Positions 37,139 through 48,500 of a DNA stretch of 64,000 nucleotides are shown one piece after another. The position numbers and the translations under genes are program-made. Position 1 is the first letter of the stretch, and each line of letters begins with the position of its first letter. Location: NCBI GenBank assembly GCA_010645155.1, contig CM021321.1:2906538-2970537 (forward strand), given 5' to 3'. The notes under the pieces were generated by a model. That model had not been told where the DNA came from. It did not search any database and saw nothing but the letters and a program-made list of their open reading frames with translations. Origin of the DNA: Tigriopus japonicus. Taxonomy: Eukaryota; Arthropoda; Copepoda; Harpacticoida; Harpacticidae.

Positions 37139-37716
37139 TTTTTTTTTGGGGGGGGGGCGGATTTTTCAATACTGCTACAAGGAATGGGATTCCCTGTAAA
37201 GAGAGTTAATCATTAACATAGTTTCAATAATTAATGTTTTTATGAAATTTGATCTACCAATGAGTTACTGTTGGCAGATCTATACAACCCTTGTATAGTG
37301 GGTTGGTCTGGAATAGTTTTTAAAAATTTGTCCAATCCTGCCTTAAATGCTGTTAGAGAATCAGCTCCTACATATTCACGATGAAGGCAAATAGGCAACA
37401 AATTGAACAATGAAGGAGCCCGATAAAGAAGAGAGGAGGACTTCATTGTTCGAACTAGCCTTGATTCCTTAGGATTTGGAGGTGCTCTCAGAGCGCACGT
37501 AAAAACTCTACGATCGCTACAACTGATATCAAATCCTGGGTTACGACAGAGCCCATGAATGCTCTTGAAAACATACAGTATCAGATACCTTTCATATAGA
37601 CTTTCATACCTTCTCTGAGTACTGTACAGCCCTAACTTCTGGAGCCTCTCCCAATACGAGAGCTCTCTCATTCCTGCGATGTTCCTGCTCGACCTTTTGC
37701 AAACCTGCTGAACTCA
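37139..37716 (-). mobile_element. LINE 3' fragment, 5'-truncated (Jockey/CR1-like)
   Basis: Minus-strand reading gives RELSYWERLQKLGLYSTQRR, then a TMKSSSLLYRAPSLFNLLP segment and FKAGLDKFL, ending SANSNSLVDQIS: the C-terminus of a non-LTR retrotransposon polyprotein. The 3' tail is a C-run followed by an A-run (37141-37160 on the plus strand as T9 then G10). Compared with the copy at 48960 it has a duplicated YESLYER segment and a small deletion at CCTGCTCGACC. The 5' truncation point (about 37716) abuts SINE-like DNA. Confidence 0.85.
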
Positions 37717-37860
37717 TTGGAAAAGGATTTCTCCCGCCAGCTTCAATCCGACCCCCAACTGGAATCGAACCTACGCCATCTGGGTAAGCACTTACACTCG
37801 GCACTTTTAAGAACGCGCTAGTACGCGTGGCCATTCTAGCTTCCTTGAGAAAGGCAACAA
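37717..37860 (-). mobile_element. tRNA-derived SINE fragment
   Basis: On the minus strand a B box GGTTCGATTCC (37771-37761) follows an A-box-like TGGCCACGCGTACTAGCGCG. The adjacent CCTTTCTCAAGGAAGC segment also occurs directly after the head of the SINE at 12038. Probably part of a related SINE; the extended anticodon region does not fold as a normal tRNA. Confidence 0.5.
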
Positions 37861-38512
37861 ATTTTGAAACTCATTTAGTGTGCTTCACCACAAATTAGAA
37901 CATTGGTTGTTCCAATATTATTCACGGAATAACAAGGCCTTTTTTGAAAAGTTATTTATTATTTGTTTAACCGTTTGATCAAATGATCAATGGGCAATTG
38001 AACAGAATTAATTTTGTTCCGTCACAAAACCTCTGAAATAATTATTGAAGTTGACACAACTATCCGTTCTTCACTCAGGTGATGAAAAGACCATACCACA
38101 TATGTTGATCAATCCATGTTTTAAGTTTCAAATTTTGAACCCAAAAAATACTAAAATACCCTTTAAAATTGAGCGAAAGATCGTTTTAAAAATTGGTGCT
38201 TTTCCAAATTTGCCGAACCAGTAAGTATGTCTTAAAATTAATGAAATAAGTATTCTATATTGGATTCTAGAATAAAACACTAACTTTGCCCAGACATTGT
38301 CGAAACTGATATTTTTTCGTCAACCTACAAATAATTTTAGGAAAATTAAGTCCTCCCCCACTCCCCGGTCCAAAATGTGTTTTCAAAAATAAATGATAAA
38401 ATATTTTCCCTAAAAATCGTCCTTTTATGTGAAAAAATATTTTTTTGTGTTCACACAAGTTTCAATTACTTTCTGTTTTCTGTCCTTTTTTTCAAATTTC
38501 AATCACTTAAAA

Positions 38513-38739
38513 CAGGGGTGTGCAAACCCTGGCCCGCGGGCCAATTGTAGCCCGCAAGCTGATTTCGCGTGGCCCGCGAGAGGCTCTGTCATTTTCAATA
38601 GACTGTGGCCCGCAACATGATTTTGGCATAGCCCGTGAATTATATACTAGAAATTATTAGCCGTTTTGGATGGTGTGGCCCGCGAGCGCCAACATTGCAG
38701 CCAATTTGGCCCAGTGCTAAATAAGTTTGCACACCCCTG
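38513..38739. mobile_element. hAT-like MITE (CAGGGGTGTGCAAAC family)
   Basis: Starts CAGGGGTGTGCAAAC and ends GTTTGCACACCCCTG: a 15-bp perfect inverted repeat. It is flanked by a perfect 8-bp duplication ACTTAAAA (38505-38512 and 38740-38747). The 227-bp interior is unusually GC-rich, with repeated TGGCCCGC motifs. Confidence 0.93.
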
Positions 38740-39426
38740 ACTTAAAAGGTCAAAAAGTGCCTCTAAAATAAAGCGTACTCATTGACCATCACCAAACCCC
38801 GAAGAGGGCCATGTTTTTTTTATTTTTGAAAACAATGTGTAGTATCCCAAGCAACGTGTTCATTCCTTCTATCACATTTCTACAAATCAAGTTCCTTTCA
38901 CTTTTTCCTTGAACAAACGGAAGTGATGCCAATCATTATCACTCAACTTGTCCGTAACGTGACTCATTCCGTGTTTTCGCCCCTCTCACTTCCTTCTTTT
39001 TCGTCAGTTCCCCCGGTTCGTTTCGAGGTACTGGTCGAAGAAGTTTGAACGGTTCGAACCCCGGTCTGAGAAACGAGAGAAGGGGAGAAGGCTTAGAAAC
39101 TATCTGAAAGACTTGCCGAGGAAGACCGCGACGTTCTTGAATAGAAGTCGAGAGCAACGCTTCATCTCCCGCTGTTGTTTCGGTGTGCTCTAAGTTCTCT
39201 TTCGGCTCAGTTCTTGAAGGGGAGATCATTCAAACGCACACGAATTTGCAGCTACTGACTAGTCTAATGTGGGGTTGCTTTCAGTTTGGGGGACTGAAGG
39301 GGTAAAACAGTCCACAATAAGTTCGGCGGCATGATCCATTTCAATTGAAGACATTGAAATCAAGCTACTTATAGAAACGAGTGCAAACATCTGTGCGTTA
39401 ACAATTGGACGAAAAACGTGAGGAAC

Positions 39427-39502
39427 ATGAGGAACCTTTGGCCTTATTGTGTTTGTGTGGTCTTGATGATTGAGAGCCTCCTGGTGAACCATCAATGCCA
39501 AG
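39427..39502 (+). CDS. Ig gene exon 1 (signal peptide)
   Basis: ATG at 39427; 25 codons with a hydrophobic core (YCVCVVLMIESLLV), then a single G before GTAAGG. The leftover base matches the phase of the exon at 48423. It is the best upstream candidate, but the 8.9-kb jump makes it the least certain exon. Confidence 0.65.
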
Positions 39503-42500
39503 GTAAGGACTAAGGAACCCTTCACCATAATGAACTTTACACATGCAACTTTGGGCAAGCCAAAAGTGCTCCTTATTTACTTCATGAAATCGTTCCAATG
39601 GTTGAGTTTTTGGTACAAACAAACTTTGGCTGGATTTGCAACTTTGTGCTCTCGTGCATTTTGGTGCCGAGTTCTAAAACACGCTCAATTAAAAGCGCAT
39701 TTGAAATCACGTCTTCTGGTAGTGAGGTTTAAAAACGCAACTCTGACAATTTTTTTATGATTTATGTTGACATAATTGGCTCGCTTTGATGGCAGGAAGT
39801 GTTTGAGATGTATATTTTCAATTTAGCAAACACATCTTCAGTTTATTTGTTAAACTTCCATCTTGCCTGTTTACCAATGGTCCATTAATTAATTTGTAAA
39901 TTGAACATAAAATAACGGATGTTAGGTAAAAGAGGTAAAGTAGAGAGATTTGCATAATGTTGCAACATGTCCAAGAAAGTCCAGCCAAGATGAAATGCAT
40001 GAATGCATGCAGGAGCATGTTCATTTCCACAACAAAGTTAGTGGCATTTCAAGTTTCCGATATTTCGAGAAGGTGGTGTCTTCTCACGAATTGTCAAGGT
40101 ACAACAGAAAGCATCACGAAGGAATATTTTCTTTCGTCTGGTGTCAGTCCAATTTGGTTGTACTTGGTATTCATGGTGAATATGTGGATGGAGAGTTGAA
40201 TATTTCATTTCAAGATGCTTTGGGATGGTTCGTTCTAGTCGGCGCACATTTATTTCCATAATGGCCGTTCTGGAGTCAAAGAATAAGGAACATTCAAGCC
40301 ATTTCGGATACCTCAATAAGAAAGGGTTTTTTGACCAGAATTTGGGAGGAGAGCACAACAATAAAGGGTATCTCCACTACCCCTCTGACAAAAGATCTCC
40401 CTATGAAGATACGAGAGCTTTTCGAGATTGAAAGAGTTTCGTCCGCCAATCCATTCCCGTCTCAACGATGTTTTGTGGTTGAAGATCTCCTCATGCATGA
40501 CGATAAATTGTAAATAATATGGGGGAAACACTTTTCACTTGGACTGAGTTTCAGAGGGTTAGAAATACCCTGCCTCTTAAATATGACTGTGGCTTAAAAT
40601 ATATGGGATAGTTATTGCATAACCCTTATTCTAATAAAAGGCAGATTAAGTCTCTAAGGCCTCGAACATATCCAATGGTAGAGTTTTCCCTCACCCTAAG
40701 ATCATCAATCCTTTGGAAGCAAGTTTTGGGAGTGCCAAAAATGGACAAGAAAAACATTGTATGAAAACTCATTCAAACCTCCTGATCCTCGAGCTCAAAA
40801 ACCTCTCTCAACTCATACTGAGCTTTGAGATGAACCTGGATGGATTGAGTTGCACCAAGTTAGATGTCAAGTACCACCAGTTCTCTACCAAATCGCTCAT
40901 ATGTATGCCATATGTGTACGGCTAAAGGGTGGTGTTTGAAGACGATGAAGTGGAGGAAAAGAAGAAGGACGAGGCCAATAAACATTCAAACTAATTGCTC
41001 CATCCGAGCTTTACGGTCACTCCTCCTTCTATTGAACGACTCAGTTCATCCCGGAAAGGGCGTTCAAGAGCTGATAGATGAAACTCTTTTGGGTTTCGTG
41101 ACATTTCGTGGGTCCCCTTGGTTGGCTTATCGGGGGATACAAATGCCCCTAGGACGGAAAAGGCTCCTTTTCTCGGGCGGATCACGAAATGGCCTTGATA
41201 AATCCAATGTACTACAACAGGGTGGTTCCGAGAACTTTCGGAACAGGATTAGAGCTAATACCTTCAAAACTCCTCAGGGGGTTCAGGCCAGTTTTCGGAA
41301 ACACACTGTCCGAGAAAAAGACCTCTACCCAAGGCGAAATAGCGAATTGGCGGACCTCACCACCTCACCCAATTCTCCTTGGAGTGAGAAATCCAATATT
41401 AGGTGCAATATAGATATCGGTTTACAAATGATCCCTATTTCTTGGGTTCGATTGGTTCCAGTCGAGTTGAAAACTGAGTCAAGTTGCACCAAGTTGAGTC
41501 ATGCATTTCCTCGATTGCCAACAAACCGCATCAACTTCATTAGCACTGTAATCCGTGGATAACAGAAGCACCACCAACAAATTGGCACACCAATGTCATC
41601 CTAATGGTTATATCGGAGACGCTTTTTTGCAGTCAGAGCATTGCCCCTGATTCTCTTTCTCTCTGGTAGTTATCCATTTGCAAATGAGGGAAACTGTCAT
41701 CAATCTGACAGTTATTGGTGTTTGTTGGTCTATGAGTCATTCTTAGGGAAGGGGGAAGTGGGATGACCAAACCATTGAAGCTTAATTATCGAGCTTTCAA
41801 CCAGAAAATACTCACGCTTCATAGAGATTCGCCGCCACGTGCATATCGCTCTTGAATCCAAGGTGACCACATTTTGCAGTAGTGCAAATCTATAAACCCG
41901 TTAGAGTACTTGACTTGAATTTGTCGGCAAGTTTTGACATTGACATTAACAACGTCATAGATCTTGGCCCTGGGGAATTCCTTTCTTTTCGGTGTAGATC
42001 GACGGATGGCGAGACAAGGCAGAAAAAGTGGAAGAATTTGGAATTCCATAGCCAGCCCTCCACCAAAATAATAGGTAGTGTAATAAGGTCTGGGTGAGTG
42101 GGTGAGAGATCTGGGACAAAGAACAGATTCCGAAATGCGCTCAACCCATCAGAATAAGTCTCAAGGGAGGTTATGGTCTGTGGGTCTCTTGTTTTGTAAT
42201 CGATCTCAGAATCACGCCAAATGTGGATCTACTCCGAGATCTATCTGATCTCCTCTCTTTCACACGCGATTTGCTACAGTACGTACATGGAAGTTGGGGT
42301 AGAAATTTGACTGTGTCAAAATGAGATGAAACTTGATAGATTGGGAGTGAGGAAATATTTACAGAGCTGTTAAAGAGTTGTTGACAAGTCTTTGTGCGAA
42401 ATTGTTAACGCAAATTTGCTACCGAAGTGAGGTCAGAAAAGTTACTTTCTGACTTCCTGATTGGTCAATTGAAAGTCACAACAACCGTTTTGCTCAAAAT

Positions 42501-45500
42501 TTCCAAAACCTATAAACCAGCCAATACTTTTCGTGAGCTGGAACATGGCTGGAACCATGTACAAAGATGTCTCTCCAGGAGGTCTGACTGTCTAATTGGT
42601 TGGTTTGTCCAAGCCTTTTCGTTTGTTGTCTAATGGCTCTTGAACGCATGCCCCAATCGTCTGAACACGTGTCGCTCGAGAATTGAGGAATCACCCCCGT
42701 GGTCAGGGAGATGAAGTGCTTGCTTGCCCTGGCCATTATCCAATGTGCTCCTCTTCAACTAGACTAGCCCAAATATTCCCCATTCAAACCCCTCCAGTAC
42801 AACAATACTTACGGTAGACACAATGGACTTGAATTTCGGCACAGATGTTGCGTTGTGACTTCAGCGTTTGCCGGGTGGTGTATTTGCTCAATGCAAGCTT
42901 GTTAGCTAAAATGCAAGTCTCAGTTTTCTAGTCAAGAGCGAAAATATTTGTCTTTTCCTTCAGGTTTATATCCTTCGACGAAATGAAAGGATTTACAGGT
43001 TCGAGATTCTATGATGGAGAGACGATTGCAGATTAACCTCCATCTGTGTGACTGTGTCACACGGCGGCAGATGTGTGAATGAATTGCTCAATTCCATTTT
43101 CCAGAGACCTTTCTTTCCCCTTTCCACTTTGGGAAAACTCTCAGAACAAACCAAATAGAAGGGAAAAGAAAAAAAAACCTTCTCTAACTTGAAATGGAGC
43201 CATTCGTTTTGCTTTCAAGACAATAGTCGTTTGGACATTGCCTTGTTTTGATAGCTGCCCGTGCTTTCTTAGTTCATGATAATTTTTGCTTTCTTTAGAA
43301 AATAAAGGAACAAAAGTCAAATACTCAGCTGCCATGTCTACAGGGTACATTTCACTCCAAAGGATACCATACTCTGCTGCTGCACCCTGTATTGTCTCGT
43401 GTTTTTCAGTGGATATCGTCTCACTCTGTCAACAAAGTGAGCGAGACTCGGGAGATATTTTTGACACCGGTGATGATGGGCTTCATCTTGTCAGATCCAG
43501 ACCAAAGCAGACGGCGTCACATCATCAAGAAGTCTGTTGATGATCTTGGCCAAGCACTCTCGTCTGCCAAAAACAACCTCTCAATATCAAAGAGACCGTA
43601 CGTGCCTTTATTGGAGTCTGATTCGGGCAAATGAAACGAAGCTTCGGAAGAATTATCGCTCTCAATTCGTTCTCACGTCATCGATCTGAGAAAGACCATT
43701 GTTTATTAAAGGTGGAATTGCATTGCCGAATTGTTCAAGGATGCATTCATTCATCGGTCAAGAAAAGCTGGCTCTTGGATTTTTTGGGAACAAATGTGTT
43801 CAAAGTTGAAGGGGGAGAGGGGAGAAAATGGAGGAAACATTCCCCCCTGATGTGCGGGAAAAGCTTTTTTATTGATGATTTTTCGGAAAGTTCACTGTAC
43901 CATGAGGTTATATTGGACTTGGAATAAAAAAAGGAATCGTTCTTTTGTTTTGAGGGAAAACTCTTTCTTACCTTCATTACCCTCATTTTGATGAGGACTG
44001 AGGACATCAATCGGGGTCAGAAGGAGTCTTAGAAAGCTTGAGCCTTTAGATGAGATCTTTTCAGATTAGAACCCAAGATTAAATAGGCCCTTTCTCGCAT
44101 CCAGCCATTTAAAGTTTCACTAGAGGCACAAGAAATGTGCGTTTCCAAAACTTTTCCTTCACGAATTTTACTGGGGAAAAGGGCTAAAAGAAAGTTAATC
44201 TTGGCGCTTATGTTCTACGGGTAATGATTTAACCATAAACAAGCACTCTTATAGAGCCAAGCCAAAGAAACTGTTCGTTTTATATTATGAATGTGAGTGT
44301 GGGAGGAAGAGGGGGGTGTAAGTAATCGCTTTTCTTTTTGCTCAGTTCTCCAAGTTTGGGAAGGAGAAAAAGAAGAATAAATGGAGAGAAAAACTTCACA
44401 GACTTAGGGGGTGGGCAGATCGAGAAGTCTCGTGTGACGAGATCTCAAATTACCTTACTCACACTCTGGGGTAGGTGTGGGTCGGTTGGCTACTCGACGT
44501 TGAATTAGACGACATTTCCGAGAACAAATTTCTGAAAAAAGGACGGATCTGCAGCTGCAGGGTTAGGTTTAGGGAGTCAAATGCTTTAAAGCTGGTTATA
44601 AGAATATTGTCGGTCAACAACATTAATAGTCCAATGTGGAGAGTTATTCTAATGTCAATATGTAATTCCTGATTGCGGCAGCAAAAGTGTCTACGTTTTG
44701 CATAGCCTTGGCTCGAGGAAATCATAAGACATGGAAGTCTCCGCTCAGGCGTTCAGTTGTAGATTTTTTATAAATCGAATTCCATTCAAGTAAATTATTT
44801 TATTCTCTTAAGATTGATACGACAGGCGTTTCAGGATGTTGTTTGCTGAATTTCAGCATCATGCATTCCTCCGTTCACAAGAAACATTTTGTGAAATTCA
44901 TTTTTTTTTTAAATTCAATTTTCAAAATTTCATTTCATGAAAGAAATGTTTCGAAATTTGCTACAGTTGCAATGCATACGGGCGGAAACGAGAGAAAAAT
45001 TGACCCTACAATCGTCCAAAAGGACGATTGTAGCTTCAAATTACTCTCAATGCAACAACTTTCAGTCGATTAAGTTGAAATTAAGCATGTGAGCTTTTCA
45101 TTACCAGCCGGACAACTGGTTTAACTAAATTTTCTCTGTCTAACACAGAATTCCAAAGATGGATTTTGCCAGTAGCCGAGGTATCCAGGTATTTAGTGAT
45201 CCTTGCTTGGCTGCACGTAAAAACGATCGAAGGAAAGACTGAAACAATGAACCCTGCAAACTATGTCAGCTTTTCTTTTACCCCCTGATCAGCGCCTCTT
45301 GTGGTCAAACTGAAATATAGTTGCCAGATGGTTTTTCGTTATGCCACTCTTTGGGAAAACCTTATGTCCAATAAAATTCCGAACATTCATATCAGTATCA
45401 AAAACGTTTAAATCATCCGTTCATTTTCGTTACAATTTTGAGTGTGCTTGTGTGAGTTATTTACAAATAAATTCCGTTTTGAAGGTTTTGCGGTATTGCC

Positions 45501-48500
45501 GCAAATGACACCATGGAAATAAAACGAAAGCTCCTTGTCAAAATGTCGTCGCGCAGGAAAGGTTACATCTTATTCACAGTACAATTTCTCGAAAATATGC
45601 GATTTTGATAAGAAAATGCCCCTACAAAAAATACATGCATGAAGGATAAATCCTGAACTTTTGTGAAATGGTGGCATTAATACTCACTCCACTAGCTGGC
45701 AACTATGCTTCAGTTTGACCACAAGAGGCGCTGATCAGGATGTAATTTTTTGCAGGGTTAATTGACTTGGCTCCTTGTCAATTTTGTTGAGCTTGATTTG
45801 ACAAATTTGGGTTGAAATCGAAATTGGTTCAGAAAACTCCCTCCGGGCTTACTTGCGATTATTTTTCTTGATTATTTTTCTCACATTTGACTTTTAATTT
45901 TGTACTGATTGGTCCTTAAAATTTGATGCCTCAATGATAGTTATGTAAACTTGCTACTTTCTTTGTTCATTAAATTCTGTGACAACGTCTTGATCTTCAC
46001 ACCGTCCTATATTTTTCAAATTACTATTTGCGATCTTAAGCTTTCTTTTTGACCAAGTGCAGACGCTTGAAACAAAGACTCCAATATCTTGGCACCAGCA
46101 AAAACCACCAAGGATCTCGTTTCCATGGCGCATTAATGCTGGTGTGGTTTTCCAATTAAAGCTTGCTTGAACAAGGGGCTTGAACAGAACATACACAATC
46201 CACCCTTTTTCCTTTTCTCTAGGCGTGTTCGAGAAATGAACTCAATTTCATTGAGTGAATGGGTTGCTCGGACCTCGTTAAAGTACTCCGTACTCACGTA
46301 CAACTTACATTCTCAAGTAATGCCGAATAGTACACACCCACTACTGTTGTTTACGAAGTGGAAAATGAAACGAGAAAGACATTAGTCCGACCTTGAATGG
46401 AACCCACAAAGTGATTCAAAATCCCGTGCAAATGAATGGCAAGACACTGAGAGACAAACAGTGAAACTGCATTGAAATGCACTAGAAGTGAATGGAGATC
46501 TACAGGCGACAACTTGACACTCGGAAACTTGGCCAAGAGCAAACTAGAGAGAGCCGGAATCCCTGGAGACAACGAGACAACGAGTTGATTTAGATGTGTT
46601 CACAGCCACTAAATCGTAATCAAGCGAGCGTAGATATTGTAAAAAGGATAAAAATAATTGGTCCTAGGGGGTTAATCGGCACAAAGTGCTTTCGAGTTGA
46701 AATTTGAGGCCTGACTTCCAAATGATCCCCCCAAATCATTTTTATTATTATTAGCCTTCTTTGCACTTCGACTCGCTCTCGCTCGCGTTTCACCACGTGT
46801 TTGTTGTTATTTTTTGAGCGAGTGACTGACCGACCTGCCGACAGGGGGCATAAACTGTCCTAGCAGCAATTTTCAACCGAATCTGTCACTCTCAAGTGAC
46901 AAATTACTGTTGTTCCGCCCCATTTTACAAAAGTTTCATACTGACCCCCGCCTTCTTTCGGCTTGACAGCTGATTGTGCCACCGCCAAATTCACAATGTG
47001 TATTTTGTAGGAAGAGCCAAGAAGTTTTCGTTCGTGGGGCCAATGTCAACATAGGACATTCCAATAGTTTGAGGCTGGCCGAGTTTGTGCATCCGAGAAA
47101 ATCTATATGCAATGTTCTGCCTCATTTGTGCACAATAAAGATTCTCTTGGGAAAGACTGACAAGAAAGAGTGAGAAAGGCTGAACATTTATTTATTGGCT
47201 TCGTTTCTGGCGATGAAATACTAATGAACATCACAACTTTCGAAGTGATTGACAGTCTTTTGAGCTTATCTTTTGAAAGTAACAGGCGACAAAAAAATGA
47301 GAGATGAAGTTGTAAAGAAATGTCAGTCCCAAAATAACAAACAGAAATCGCGACAAATCAACTCCCTGTTAAGCTAAAATGGCTGACTTTGTAAGCTCTT
47401 TTTTTAATTTGGTTTGAAGAGTGGGTCAGAATTTCTAATTGACTCCGAGCAACGTCATTCGAATTTTTGCTCGAATATGGGTAGATTAAATAAAAACAAA
47501 TTATTACCCACACATATCATTCGTAGAGGTGCAGATTTCATACAAAAGAGGGTCATATTCTCAAAAAGATGCGGATTGGCTAGTTTTAAACACTTATTTG
47601 CCATTTTTTTATTCTCGAACCAAGATGTGAGCAAACTTCTGACCTATAAACCGGCATGTAAATCTCCGAGCTAAAAAAGGAGAAATATGATTTAAAAAGT
47701 GAGCTTTCGCTTCGCAAAAATGAAAGGAATGATATTCAATTTTAATGCGTTTCCAATTTTATTTGCAACTTTTGGCTAAAAAGACTTTGATTATTCATTT
47801 GAAATTTGCATGCGCGTATTTAGTTATGGTGCATTTTAGTTTTGGGTCCTTCCTGCGCTCTTATTGTTGACCTAAATTCGCATCTCGTTTCTTCGAGCTT
47901 CTTGAATTTTGTTCGGTTCAAAACTCGGTAGCAACATTCTTAGGATAAAACGATGCAATTTCCATCGAAATCGATATGTTTCGAAAATTCCTTAGGGCCT
48001 TATGGATGCAAATAAGAATAACCCACGGAAGAGAGAAACAACCCGTTCCGCCTTGTTTCACAAAGTCTCAAAGGGCATATATTTTCCCAAGAATACAACA
48101 AAAACAAGTTGCAGAAAGGCGTCCAAGGGATGATTGATCTCACCTCTCTCCGTTTTGCTTCTTTGTTCCACAATAAAGGTGTCTGTGAATGAGACTCGAG
48201 GGAAACTGGGCAAAAGAGAGAACGTTAGAAATATCAATTAGGGATTTTCCCATAGAACAATCATCATTTTTTTCCTGGCTGGCTTTCCTTCGCTTTGGAA
48301 GGAAAAGGAAAACCTTGAAGATCAAGATCGATCTAGACAAAATAGAAGCCGTACAAAAGTCCGTGCTTCGAACTTTGCGCTCAATTGGTTTTGTATCCAT
48401 GTTTTTGTTCTTTTGATTGCAGGCGTTCCCACTTATGACAATGCCTATCTTGGAGACGAACAATCTGAGGATTATAACTATGAAGATGATTACACTGAGG

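Noticed and set aside
40864..41562. 232-codon open frame in the Ig gene intron
   Set aside because: No domain, no splice-site support and no coherent composition. Its length could arise by chance in 9 kb.
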